Positions 16,047-24,452 of a stretch of DNA of 40,342 nucleotides are shown here, piece by piece (the first letter of the stretch is position 1; each line of letters begins with the position of its first letter). The notes below the pieces were generated by a model that was not told where the DNA came from, made no database searches, and worked only from the letters and a program-made list of their open reading frames with translations. A program made the position numbers and the translations under genes. This DNA comes from an uncultured Clostridia bacterium. GTDB taxonomy: Bacteria > Bacillota > Clostridia > TANB77 > UBA1234. The stretch is taken from contig CAKPEV010000011.1 in assembly GCA_934149405.1 (NCBI GenBank), positions 1 to 40,342 on the forward strand. Direction: 5' to 3'.

Positions 16047-17189
16047 ATGGAATTTGACAATTTTTCACCACAGTTTATGGACAGCAGGTTAAAAAAATTC
16101 TCGATACCTAGTGGAAAGATATGGGGGTTTGACTTTAATGATAATGGTCGGATTAACCATTCTTACGTAATAAGACTTATGACAGAAAATGGTCTTGCAA
16201 CCTATGTTTTTCAAAAGATAAACACAAATGTGTTTAAGAATCCAAAAGAACTTATGGCAAACATAAGAAAGGTCACAGAACATATCTCTGCAAAAGGGGG
16301 GAAAACACTTCATTTTATAGAACTGAAGCCAGAATTTGCAACTGAAGAGTATGGTTCCTACGTCTATCATGATGGAAAATCTTGCTGGCGTCTTATGGAT
16401 TTCATCGAATCAGATGTGAAAAATCAAATTTCCGGTGCAAGTGATTTGACTTCGCTCGGCGAAGCAATAGGTGACTTTGCACAGGCACTTTCAGACTTTG
16501 ACGCAAGCTGCCTTGTGGAAACAATACCTAATTTCCATAACACATCGGCAAGACTCGGAAAGATGGTAAATCGAATCACATCAATCTATTTTGGCCCAGA
16601 TGCTTTCTTGCAAACACGGTGCAGAGATTGCAAAGAGGAGATCGAGTCCGTCATATCGCCAAAACGCACAGAGAAAGTTGGCATCATAACGGATGCAATC
16701 AGACTCGGAGCAATACCAGTGAGAGTTTCTCACAACGATCCAAAGTTAAACAATGTTCTCTTTGACAAGTACACAGGAAAAGCCAAGTGCATGATAGACC
16801 TTGATACCGTAATGCCTGGCACTATTCTTTATGATTTTGGCGATGCGGTAAGATATGCTTGCAACACCGAATCAGAGGAGAGCAATAATCCTCAAAAAGT
16901 AAGGATAAACATCGAGTACTTTAAGGCTTTTTGCGAAGGTTTTATATCTTCTACAAGTCTTACTGAAAGAGAAGCAAATCTTCTTGTAGATTCTGTATGG
17001 CTTATGACATATGAGCTTGCAATTCGTTTCCTTGATGACCATATTGACTGCAACAAATATTTTGGTGTAGACTCTGATGGTGATAATCTTAGAAGAGCTC
17101 GTGTACAAATTGCACTTCTTAAAGATATCGAGAAAAACGAAAGAGAAATGAGACAAATTGTCTCTGACATTCACTTCGAGAGAGGTTAA
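16047..17189 (+). CDS. Aminoglycoside-phosphotransferase-fold kinase, N-acetylhexosamine 1-kinase (NahK)-like
   Basis: The 380-residue kinase-fold protein has the Brenner-type loop VSHNDPKLNNVLFD and a metal-binding IDLDTVMPG, followed by LYDFGDAVRYACNT. This run of motifs is characteristic of NahK and related sugar kinases. NahK phosphorylates GlcNAc or GalNAc at C1 in the lacto-N-biose/galacto-N-biose route used for mucin and milk glycans. No partner enzymes (phosphorylase, uridylyltransferase) are beside it, so the substrate is a family-level guess. Codon use (CTC, ATC, TTC, CGC) is visibly GC-richer than in neighbouring genes, and it has its own promoter and terminator. Both features fit a transferred single-gene unit. 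Confidence 0.78.
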   Translation: MEFDNFSPQFMDSRLKKFSIPSGKIWGFDFNDNGRINHSYVIRLMTENGLATYVFQKINTNVFKNPKELMANIRKVTEHISAKGGKTLHFIELKPEFATEEYGSYVYHDGKSCWRLMDFIESDVKNQISGASDLTSLGEAIGDFAQALSDFDASCLVETIPNFHNTSARLGKMVNRITSIYFGPDAFLQTRCRDCKEEIESVISPKRTEKVGIITDAIRLGAIPVRVSHNDPKLNNVLFDKYTGKAKCMIDLDTVMPGTILYDFGDAVRYACNTESEESNNPQKVRINIEYFKAFCEGFISSTSLTEREANLLVDSVWLMTYELAIRFLDDHIDCNKYFGVDSDGDNLRRARVQIALLKDIEKNEREMRQIVSDIHFERG

Positions 17190-17195
17190 TGAAAA

Positions 17196-17231
17196 CAAAA
17201 AGGAATCAGATTAAATTCTGGTTCCTTTTTG
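17196..17231 (+). terminator. Terminator of the NahK-like gene
   Basis: CAAAAAGGAA (17196-17205) pairs perfectly with TTCCTTTTTG (17222-17231), with a further CAGA/TCTG pairing inside the loop. The T-run is part of the stem. It lies six bases past the stop codon. Confidence 0.9.
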
Positions 17232-17244
17232 TAATATATTTCAC

Positions 17245-17273
17245 TTGATAATAATATTTTGTAATGTTATTAT
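17245..17273 (+). promoter_or_regulatory. Promoter of the SPFH/Tim44-like pair
   Basis: TTGATA (17245-17250), a 17-bp spacer and TATTAT (17268-17273), 47 bp before the SPFH gene start. Confidence 0.55.
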
Positions 17274-17320
17274 AAAAATATAAATGACATATTTTGTCGA
17301 AAAAAGAAAGGATGATTTTA

Positions 17321-18532
17321 ATGGGATTAATTAAAGCAGCGGCTAGTGCTATCGGTAGCACATTTAAAGATCAATGGAAAGAAGCCATAAGATGCGAAGA
17401 CATGGGTAATGATATATTGATGAAAAAAGTTACAACAGAGACAGGAGTTATAACAAATAAAAGTACAATTATCGTTGGACCATCTCAATGCGCAATTATA
17501 TATGATAATGGTAGAGTAATTGATGCTACAGCAGAAGAAGGCGTGTATACATTTGATACATCAAGCAGTCCATCATTTTTTGCTGGTCAATTTGGCGCAG
17601 TGTTTAAAGAGATGTGGACTAGATTCACATATAATGGTGCAACATCAAAACAACAAGCCGTATTCTTCTTTAACATAAAAGAGATAATGGGTAATAAGTT
17701 TGGCACACCAGCACCAGTTCCATATAGAGATTGGGAGCATGCACTTTTAAATGCAAGAACAGGTGGATATACACCGATGAGGCTTGAAATTAAATGTCAT
17801 GGAACATACACATTTAGCATAATAGACCCAGCATTATTTATGACTAAAATAGCAGGAACGGCAGATGTTTATAAAAAAGACCAATTAGTAGAGCAATTAC
17901 GCTCAGAAGTTGTTGCAGCATTCAGCAATGTATTAAATAGTTTATCAGATGACGAATACAAATTCCCAGCACTTTCACTACCTAGCAAAACAGATGAGAT
18001 AAAAGATATCATGAGTGAATCAGTATTTGATGAGCCACTTAGAAATAGAGGTGTAGCACTTGTTTCATTTGCTATCGAGAGTGTAACTCTTACAGAAGAG
18101 TCAAATAAAAAGATTGATGATTACGAGCTTGCTGGTGACCAATATCAACAACAAGGTGTTCTTACATCAGCATATGCGAATGCTGTGCAAGATGCAGCAA
18201 AGAACGCTAATGGTTCAATGAATGGTTTTATGGGAATTGGAATGATGAATATGGCAGCCGGAAACACATTTGGCGCAGTAACATCAAATGTAGCAAACAA
18301 TGTAAATTATGGAACACCTGCTCAAGCTGGAGTAAACCAAGCAACACCGGTGCAAAATCAAGAGACACCAAAGGCAGATACATGGAAATGTGCATGTGGA
18401 GCTGAAAATACAGGCAATTTCTGTAGCGAATGCGGAAATAAAAAGCCAGAAGAAAATGTTTGTCCAAATTGTAAAGCAAAAGTAGAAGAAACAGATAAAT
18501 TCTGCCCAGAGTGCGGTCAAAAATTAAAATAA
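17321..18532 (+). CDS. SPFH-domain protein with C-terminal zinc ribbons (YdjI-like)
   Basis: The 403-residue protein has an SPFH-like core of about 270 residues, recognisable from IIVGPSQCAIIYDNGRV, EEGVYTFDT, and the long IDPALFMTKIAG helix region. It is followed by a Gly/Asn/Met-rich linker and two CxxC zinc ribbons at the C-terminus (WKCACG, FCSECG, VCPNCK, FCPECGQKL). It resembles Bacillus YdjI, which lies in the pspA-ydjGHI envelope-stress operon and affects membrane localisation of the PspA homologue. No TM helix is evident. I chose the ATG at 17321 because GAAAGGATG lies at the right distance; in-frame upstream starts at 17294 and 17312 are less well placed. It is operonic with the next gene (25-bp gap). 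Confidence 0.82.
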   Translation: MGLIKAAASAIGSTFKDQWKEAIRCEDMGNDILMKKVTTETGVITNKSTIIVGPSQCAIIYDNGRVIDATAEEGVYTFDTSSSPSFFAGQFGAVFKEMWTRFTYNGATSKQQAVFFFNIKEIMGNKFGTPAPVPYRDWEHALLNARTGGYTPMRLEIKCHGTYTFSIIDPALFMTKIAGTADVYKKDQLVEQLRSEVVAAFSNVLNSLSDDEYKFPALSLPSKTDEIKDIMSESVFDEPLRNRGVALVSFAIESVTLTEESNKKIDDYELAGDQYQQQGVLTSAYANAVQDAAKNANGSMNGFMGIGMMNMAAGNTFGAVTSNVANNVNYGTPAQAGVNQATPVQNQETPKADTWKCACGAENTGNFCSECGNKKPEENVCPNCKAKVEETDKFCPECGQKLK

Positions 18533-18557
18533 CCTAAATGCTAAAGGAGGGTATAAC

Positions 18558-19451
18558 TTGAAAAATAAAATAACTAGAATTCTAATAGCAATGATAGCAG
18601 TGTTTAGTGTTTGTTTTTGTAGCATTTCAATAGCCGATGTTGGAAATTTCGAATCATATGATTCTGACTATAGTGATTCATCAGATTGGGGAAGCTCTTC
18701 TGATTGGGATTACGACTATGGTGGAGGATCGTATTCTGGTGATTTATCAGATTTATCTGGTGGAGAACTTGTATTTATAATAATTATTATTGTTGTGATT
18801 GTTCTGGCTTCTAAGAAAAAAGGAAACACTTCACCTGTTGTTAATAAAGTTGTAAATACACCTAAATCAAGTGAACCAAAATGTCAAAATGTATTAGCTA
18901 GATTGCAAGCGGCAGATAAATACTTTAATCAAGAAAAATTCTTAGCTTGGACAAAAGATTTATTTGTAAAGCTTCAAACAGCGTGGTCTAAGAGAGATTT
19001 AAGCGAAATGAGAACATATGAAACAGAAGATTTATTTGAACAACACAATAAACAAATACAACAATATATCGATAAAAAGCAATTTAATATAATGGATAGA
19101 ATAGCTGTAAATTATGCAAATTTATATTCATTTGAACAAGATGACGATAAAGATGTATTACAAGTTGTATTAAATTCTTCAATGGCAGACTATATAATAG
19201 AAGAAGGAACAGATAAGATAATCCTTGGTGATAAAACTACAAGAAGAACTAAATCATATTTGTTAACATTTATTAGAAAGAAAGGTGTAGTAACAGCTGA
19301 GAGCACAGATGAAGTTAAGACAACAAATTGTCCAAATTGCGGTGCTCCAACAAAGATTACTTCATCAGGAAAATGTGAGTATTGCGGAAGTGTAATAACA
19401 ACAGGAAGCCACGATTGGGTGCTAAGCAATTTAGAACCATTTAGAGGTTAA
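18558..19451 (+). CDS. Secreted/membrane Tim44-like protein with C-terminal zinc ribbon
   Basis: The 297-residue protein has a signal-type N-terminus (residues 1-26), a Ser/Asp/Gly/Tyr-rich stretch (about 30-65), and a very hydrophobic TM helix (FIIIIIVVIVLA, about 72-87). A Tim44/MRPL45-like domain follows (about 105-245). The C-terminus is a zinc ribbon (CPNCGAPTKI then CEYCGSVI). By topology the Tim44-like and zinc parts would be cytoplasmic if the N-terminal segment is cleaved. The Tim44-like fold binds membranes in mitochondria; its bacterial role is unclear. TTG start, directly after AAAGGAGGG. It is paired with the SPFH protein, which also ends in zinc ribbons, and this suggests a shared membrane-quality function. 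Confidence 0.75.
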   Translation: MKNKITRILIAMIAVFSVCFCSISIADVGNFESYDSDYSDSSDWGSSSDWDYDYGGGSYSGDLSDLSGGELVFIIIIIVVIVLASKKKGNTSPVVNKVVNTPKSSEPKCQNVLARLQAADKYFNQEKFLAWTKDLFVKLQTAWSKRDLSEMRTYETEDLFEQHNKQIQQYIDKKQFNIMDRIAVNYANLYSFEQDDDKDVLQVVLNSSMADYIIEEGTDKIILGDKTTRRTKSYLLTFIRKKGVVTAESTDEVKTTNCPNCGAPTKITSSGKCEYCGSVITTGSHDWVLSNLEPFRG

Positions 19452-19480
19452 GAAAGAAACTTTAAATGCAGGCATATAAT

Positions 19481-19509
19481 TGACTTTATGTAAAAAATAA
19501 TTTTATATA
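19481..19509 (+). promoter_or_regulatory. Promoter of the thrS T-box transcript
   Basis: TTGACT (19481-19486), a 17-bp spacer and TATATA (19504-19509), about 45 bp upstream of the first T-box helix. Confidence 0.6.
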
Positions 19510-19552
19510 CTTGCAAAGTTTCCATAATGGTGGTAAAATGAAACTTGATGTT

Positions 19553-19771
19553 TGAGGACAAAGTAAAATTTTGAAATTCTTTTAGAGATTACCTGTCATC
19601 GGCTGGAAGCAGGTATAAGATATATATTTTTGAAAAACTACCCTCTAATTAAGATATCCGTTTATTACGTTATAATAAAAATTAAGTTAAAATTTAGGAT
19701 GGAACCGTGATTTTTAAAATTATCACTCCTAATGTTTTGCGAAAGCAAAGCATTAGGAGTGTTTTGTTTTT
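19553..19771 (+). promoter_or_regulatory. T-box riboswitch controlling thrS
   Basis: The leader has a Stem I whose base pairs GAGG (19554-19557) with CCTC near 19641. It carries an AGTA/GAA loop-E signature and a specifier region reading ACT-ACC just before the closing strand; both triplets are threonine codons. The T-box core AGGATGGAACCGTG (19696-19709) can form an antiterminator with ATCACTCCT. The competing terminator is a 17-bp stem (19724-19740 with 19745-19761) followed by a T-run. Uncharged tRNA-Thr would stabilise the antiterminator and let thrS be transcribed. Confidence 0.92.
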
Positions 19772-19854
19772 GCAAAGATGTGGGCAAAGTGTTAAAAAGC
19801 ACACATAAGAATTAAAAGAGATAAGTATAAGATACTTACAAGAAGGAGGAAAAA

Positions 19855-21774
19855 ATGATTAAAATTACATTGAAAGATGGCTCTGTTATGGAGAGCGAAG
19901 CTGGAATCTCAATATATGAGATTGCTAAAAAAATAAGTGAAAGATTGGCTAAAGTTGCAACATCAGCTTTATTAAATGGTGAGGTTGTAGATTTAAGAAC
20001 AATATTAAATGAAGACTGTACACTAAGCATTTTAACATTTGATGATGAAGAAGGAAAAGGTGCATATAGACACACAACATCTCACATTATGGCGCAAGCT
20101 ATTAAAAGATTATTCCCTAATGCTAAGCTTGCAATCGGACCTTCTATAGAAAACGGTTTTTACTATGATATAGATATGGATAGAAATTTCACACCAGATG
20201 ATTTAGAAGCAATCGAAAAAGAAATGGCTAAGATAGTTTCAGAAGACTTGGCAATTGAAAGATTTGAATTACCAAGAGAAGAAGCAATTAAGCTAATGGA
20301 AGAAAAAGAAGAGCCATATAAGGTAGAACTCATAAAAGATTTGCCAGAAGATGCAGTAATTTCATTCTACAGACAAGGCGAGTATGTTGATTTATGTGCA
20401 GGTCCACATTTGATGAGCACAGGACTTGTTAAAGCATTTAAATTAACATCATCTTCAGGTGCTTATTGGAGAGGCGATGAGCATAATAAAATGCTTCAAA
20501 GAATATACGGAACATCTTTCCCTAAAAAAGCAGACTTAGACCATCATTTAGAGATGATAGAAGAAGCTAAAAAGAGAGACCATAGAAAACTAGGTAAAGA
20601 ATTAGAGTTATTCTTCTTTGATGAAACAGCACCAGGTATGGCATATTGGCTACCAAAGGGATTTACAATGCTAAATACACTTATTGAGTTTTGGAGAAAA
20701 GAACACAAAAAATATGGCTATCAAGAGTTTTCAGGTCCACAATTAAATAGTAGTGAACTATGGAAAATTTCAGGACACTGGGATCATTATAAAGAGGATA
20801 TGTTTGTGCTAACAGATGCTGATGGAAAAGAGCAAGCTTTAAAACCTATGAATTGCCCAAACTCAATTAAAGTATACCAAAGCAAATTAAGAAGTTACAA
20901 AGATTTACCACTTAGATTTAATGATGTTGATGTTATTCACAGAAATGAAAAATCAGGACAGTTAAATGGATTATTTAGAGTTAGAATGTTTAGACAAGAT
21001 GATTCACACAACTATGTAACAGAAGATCAAATAGGAAGTGAAATCAAAAATATTCTTGAAATCGCAAAAGATTTATATTCAGTATTCGGATTAGAATACA
21101 TTTTAACATTATCTACAAGACCAGATGATTTCATGGGAGAGATTGAAACATGGAATAAAGCTGAATCTGACTTAAAGGCTGTATTAAATGAAATTTGTGG
21201 CGAAAATAATTATAGAATAAACGAAGGCGATGGAGCATTCTATGGACCAAAGATAGATATAAAGATGAAAGATTGTCTAGGTAGAGAATGGCAAATGGGT
21301 ACAGCGCAACTTGACTTCCAATTGCCACAAAGATTTAACTTGTCATATATTGATGAAGATGGAAATAAGAAAACTCCAGTAATGATTCATAGAGCATTAT
21401 TTGGTTCATTCGAAAGATTTATTGGAATAATAACAGAGCATTTTGCTGGGGCATTCCCAACATGGTTAACACCTGTACAAGTAAAAATACTTCCAATATC
21501 AGCAGAAAAACATATGGAATATGCTAAGAAGCTTCAAGCTGAACTAGATGAAAAAGGTTTCAGAGTAGAAGTAGATGAGAGAAATGAAAAAATAGGTTAT
21601 AAGATAAGAGAAGCTCAAATGCAAAAAATACCTTATATGCTAGTAATAGGAGATAAGGAAATAGAAAGTGGCTCTGTTGGAGTACGTTCAAGAAAAGATG
21701 GAGACTTAGGTGCAATGAAGAAAGAAGACTTTATTGCAAAACTAGATGAAGAAGTAAGAACATTAGCAAGATAA
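19855..21774 (+). CDS. thrS: Threonyl-tRNA synthetase
   Basis: The 639-residue class II synthetase has an N-terminal TGS domain (1-62), then the SAD editing domain with HTTSHIMAQAIKRLFP and YVDLCAGPH. The catalytic core shows motif 2 (FRVRMFRQDDSH), zinc ligands (MNCPNSI, the DDSH His and a later MIHRALFGSFERFIG), and the anticodon-binding domain (about 540-639). It is full length for the family. AAGGAGG precedes the ATG. Expression is set by the T-box leader. It is followed by a terminator and so monocistronic. Confidence 0.97.
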   Translation: MIKITLKDGSVMESEAGISIYEIAKKISERLAKVATSALLNGEVVDLRTILNEDCTLSILTFDDEEGKGAYRHTTSHIMAQAIKRLFPNAKLAIGPSIENGFYYDIDMDRNFTPDDLEAIEKEMAKIVSEDLAIERFELPREEAIKLMEEKEEPYKVELIKDLPEDAVISFYRQGEYVDLCAGPHLMSTGLVKAFKLTSSSGAYWRGDEHNKMLQRIYGTSFPKKADLDHHLEMIEEAKKRDHRKLGKELELFFFDETAPGMAYWLPKGFTMLNTLIEFWRKEHKKYGYQEFSGPQLNSSELWKISGHWDHYKEDMFVLTDADGKEQALKPMNCPNSIKVYQSKLRSYKDLPLRFNDVDVIHRNEKSGQLNGLFRVRMFRQDDSHNYVTEDQIGSEIKNILEIAKDLYSVFGLEYILTLSTRPDDFMGEIETWNKAESDLKAVLNEICGENNYRINEGDGAFYGPKIDIKMKDCLGREWQMGTAQLDFQLPQRFNLSYIDEDGNKKTPVMIHRALFGSFERFIGIITEHFAGAFPTWLTPVQVKILPISAEKHMEYAKKLQAELDEKGFRVEVDERNEKIGYKIREAQMQKIPYMLVIGDKEIESGSVGVRSRKDGDLGAMKKEDFIAKLDEEVRTLAR

Positions 21775-21785
21775 AATTTAATAAG

Positions 21786-21815
21786 AGTTCCGTACAATTA
21801 TGTGCGGAACTTTTT
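21786..21815 (+). terminator. Terminator of thrS
   Basis: AGTTCCGTAC (21786-21795) pairs with GTGCGGAACT (21802-21811), with one G-U pair, followed by TTTTT. Confidence 0.92.
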
Positions 21816-21962
21816 GCAACTAAAAATATTTTATATCGAATTAAGAAGAAAATTTATAGGAAAGTTCACAAGAAGAATGTTCTTTATTCGATGAAAATCT
21901 TATTATTTGTATTTTAACAAAGTATAATGTCACTTTATGCAAAAACTTGCGATGGCTTTTCC

Positions 21963-21992
21963 TTGTAAGTTTGATTATACAAACTATATAAT
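21963..21992 (+). promoter_or_regulatory. Promoter of the DUF6514 gene, with inverted repeat in the spacer
   Basis: TTGTAA (21963-21968), an 18-bp spacer and TATAAT (21987-21992). The spacer contains GTTTG-ATTATA-CAAAC (21969-21984), an inverted repeat that could be an operator. Confidence 0.55.
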
Positions 21993-22026
21993 GTAAGTAT
22001 ACTAAAGAAAAAGGGGGGCAATCATC

Positions 22027-22311
22027 GTGGAAAGGCTTTATATAGGTGAAGAATACCTCGCACTTGAAAACAAAAGAGTAGCAACTTTAAGATATTTTGT
22101 TGTTGAACAATCTAAAAGTGTAGAGGATAACAAAGAAGGAATTTCTACTTACGGACTAGAGGTGGAAAAGTGGAATGGAAAGAATGTTGAAAGTGGTTTT
22201 GTTAGTGATGTTACGACGGACAAGGAGTATGCAGTTGATATAATGGATTGCATAAGAAAAAACAAAGTGACACCGATACATTTAAAAGATATAGTTGTTG
22301 ATATGCTATAA
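22027..22311 (+). CDS. DUF6514-family small protein
   Basis: The 94-residue protein reads LYIGEEYLALENKRVATLRYFV near the start and ends NKVTPIHLKDIVVDML. The pattern of a beta-rich N-terminal half and a KDKE-type helix plus NKVTP ending matches the DUF6514 family of Clostridia, whose function is unknown. No signal peptide or TM helix. The GTG start follows AAAGGGGGG. It stands alone between thrS and glyA with its own promoter. Confidence 0.65.
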   Translation: MERLYIGEEYLALENKRVATLRYFVVEQSKSVEDNKEGISTYGLEVEKWNGKNVESGFVSDVTTDKEYAVDIMDCIRKNKVTPIHLKDIVVDML

Positions 22312-22374
22312 AATATGTGACCAAGAAAATTTAGTCAAGAATTTTAAAATGGACTAGACTCTTTTACAAATGCC

Positions 22375-22403
22375 TTGAAAATGTAGACAATCTTGTATAT
22401 AAT
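22375..22403 (+). promoter_or_regulatory. Promoter of glyA
   Basis: TTGAAA (22375-22380), a 17-bp spacer and perfect TATAAT (22398-22403), 27 bp before the chosen start. Confidence 0.75.
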
Positions 22404-22429
22404 TATCTAGGAAAAAGGAGGTTATGCGA

Positions 22430-23653
22430 ATGTTAAATGATTCTTTAGAAGTAGTAGATAAAGAAATTTTTGATGCAATACAAAAAGAGCATAAAAGACA
22501 AAACGAAAAGATAGAGCTAATAGCATCTGAAAATTTTGCAAGTAAAGCTGTAATGGAGGCAATGGGAAGTGTATTTACAAATAAATATGCCGAGGGCTAT
22601 CCAGGAAAGAGATATTATGGTGGATGTCAAAATGTAGATATTGCAGAGAATCTTGCAAGAGATAGAGCAAAGGAAATTTTTGGAGCAGAACATGCTAATG
22701 TTCAACCTCATTCTGGTGCACAAGCAAATATGTCAGTGTATTTTACAGTTTTAAATCCAGGAGACACAATACTTGGAATGAACTTATCACATGGTGGACA
22801 CTTAACACATGGAAGCCCTGTTAATTTTTCAGGTAAAATGTATAACATAATTCCATATGGAGTAAATGAAGATGGTTACATTGATTATGATGAGGTAGAA
22901 AGAATAGCATTAGAGTGCAAACCTAAAATCATAGTTGCTGGGGCAAGTGCATATCCGAGAACAATAGATTTCAAACGTTTCAGAGAAATTGCAGATAAAG
23001 TTTCAGCATATTTAATGGTAGACATGGCACATATAGCAGGATTAGTAGCAGCTGGACTTCATCCAAGCCCAGTGCCTTATGCAGATTTCGTAACAACAAC
23101 GACTCATAAAACACTTCGCGGACCTCGTGGAGGAATGATACTTTGCAAAGAAAAATATGCAAAAGATTTAGATAAGAGCGTATTCCCAGGTGTACAAGGT
23201 GGTCCTTTAATGCATGTAATCGCTGGAAAAGCAGTATGCTTTAAAGAAGCTTTAACACCAGAATTTAAAGAATACCAAAAGCAAATTATAAAGAATGCGA
23301 AAGTATTAGCAGAAGAGCTAATGAATAGAGGGTTCAAATTAGTATCAGGAGGAACAGATAATCATTTGATGCTTGTGGATTTAACAAACAAAGGTGTTAC
23401 TGGTAAAGAAGCAGAAGCAATGCTTGACGAGGTTGGAATAACAGTAAATAAAAACACAATACCATTTGATAAACAAAAACCAAACATAGCAAGTGGAATA
23501 AGAATCGGTACTCCAGCAATGACAACAAGAGGAATGAAAGAAGAAGAAATGAAGACAATTGCTGAACTTATCGATAGAACTATAAAAGGCGAAGACAAAG
23601 AAAAAATAAAAGAAGATGTATTAAAGCTAACATCAAGATTTCCAATATATTAG
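22430..23653 (+). CDS. glyA: Serine hydroxymethyltransferase
   Basis: The 407-residue PLP enzyme converts serine and tetrahydrofolate to glycine and methylene-tetrahydrofolate. Visible are IELIASENFAS, YAEGYPGKRYYGGCQNVD, VDMAHIAGLVAAGLHP and the PLP lysine in TTTTHKTLRGPRGG, all at family-typical positions. Two starts are possible. The ATG at 22430 has AAGGAGG at an 8-base distance, whereas the ATG at 22424 is only 2 bases from it, so I chose 22430. Monocistronic, with its own promoter and terminator. Confidence 0.97.
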   Translation: MLNDSLEVVDKEIFDAIQKEHKRQNEKIELIASENFASKAVMEAMGSVFTNKYAEGYPGKRYYGGCQNVDIAENLARDRAKEIFGAEHANVQPHSGAQANMSVYFTVLNPGDTILGMNLSHGGHLTHGSPVNFSGKMYNIIPYGVNEDGYIDYDEVERIALECKPKIIVAGASAYPRTIDFKRFREIADKVSAYLMVDMAHIAGLVAAGLHPSPVPYADFVTTTTHKTLRGPRGGMILCKEKYAKDLDKSVFPGVQGGPLMHVIAGKAVCFKEALTPEFKEYQKQIIKNAKVLAEELMNRGFKLVSGGTDNHLMLVDLTNKGVTGKEAEAMLDEVGITVNKNTIPFDKQKPNIASGIRIGTPAMTTRGMKEEEMKTIAELIDRTIKGEDKEKIKEDVLKLTSRFPIY

Positions 23654-23658
23654 AAACA

Positions 23659-23719
23659 AGGCTTTCACATAATTAAGGTGATAATATTTTATACTTTAAT
23701 TTAGTGAAAGCTTATTTTT
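23659..23719 (+). terminator. Long-stem terminator of glyA
   Basis: GCTTTCAC (23661-23668) pairs with GTGAAAGC (23704-23711). Inside, ATTAAGGT and ACTTTAAT continue the stem with small bulges, and TTATTTTTG follows. It lies right before the DUF3990 promoter. Confidence 0.75.
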
Positions 23720-23724
23720 GTAAA

Positions 23725-23753
23725 TTGACATTATATCACCACGGTGATATAAT
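23725..23753 (+). promoter_or_regulatory. Promoter with perfect palindromic operator, DUF3990/Xre module
   Basis: A perfect consensus promoter, TTGACA (23725-23730), 17 bp, TATAAT (23748-23753). The palindrome ATTATATCACC-AC-GGTGATATAAT (23730-23753) begins on the last base of the -35 and ends on the last base of the -10. A dimer bound here would fully block RNA polymerase. The Xre-type protein of the same operon is the obvious candidate repressor. Confidence 0.9.
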
Positions 23754-23774
23754 TATGCAAAGAAGGTGATTTTT

Positions 23775-24452
23775 ATGAAAGAAATAATATGGCATGGTTC
23801 GGATAAAATTATTGAAAAGCCTACTTATGGAGTGGGAAAAACAAATAATGATTACGGATTAGGTTTTTACTGTACTAAAAGTGAAGAATTAGCCAAAGAA
23901 TGGTCATGTCAAATTCCAGGTAGGGATGGATACGCTAATTGTTATGAATTAAATCTAGAAAATTTAAAAACACTTTATTTAAATGATACTCAATTTACAA
24001 TACTTGATTGGCTTGCTATTTTAACATACAACAGAGATTTTAGAGTATCAACAGCAATAGCTAAAAAAGGAAAAGAATATCTACTAGAAAACTTTTTGAT
24101 AGATACTTCGAAATACGATGTAATTGTTGGTTATCGTGCAGATGACTCATATTTTTCTTTTGCTAGAGCTTTTGTAAATAATGAAATATCATTAAAGCAA
24201 CTTTTATATGCAATGAAACTTGGAAAACTTGGAGAGCAAATTATGATAAAGAGTGAAAAAGCATTTTCACAAATTCAATTTAAAAAGTATGAAATAGCAA
24301 TTTCAGAAGAATATTATATCAAAAGGAAAAAAAGAAACGATGAAGCGGTAAGAAACTTTATAGAAAATCAAGAAGTAGATGATATATACGGAATATATAT
24401 GCGTGATATTATAAGAGAAAGGATTGATAAAAATGATGCGCGCTTACGATGA
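23775..24452 (+). CDS. DUF3990-family protein, probable toxin-like ADP-ribosyltransferase fold
   Basis: The 225-residue protein has the DUF3990 pattern: an N-terminal WHGS, YGLGFYCTKS at about residue 33, a W-rich middle, then YDVIVGYRADDSYFSFA and GEQIMIKSEKAFSQIQF. DUF3990 is often placed near ADP-ribosyltransferase-like folds, where the HG and GFY elements would line the NAD pocket; activity is not demonstrated by the sequence. The C-terminal 40 residues are charged and helical (EEYYIKRKKRNDEAVRNF). ATG at 23775 follows AAGAAGGTG. It overlaps the next gene by 20 bp. With the autoregulatory-looking promoter this reads as the toxin of a type II-like pair. Confidence 0.68.
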   Translation: MKEIIWHGSDKIIEKPTYGVGKTNNDYGLGFYCTKSEELAKEWSCQIPGRDGYANCYELNLENLKTLYLNDTQFTILDWLAILTYNRDFRVSTAIAKKGKEYLLENFLIDTSKYDVIVGYRADDSYFSFARAFVNNEISLKQLLYAMKLGKLGEQIMIKSEKAFSQIQFKKYEIAISEEYYIKRKKRNDEAVRNFIENQEVDDIYGIYMRDIIRERIDKNDARLR

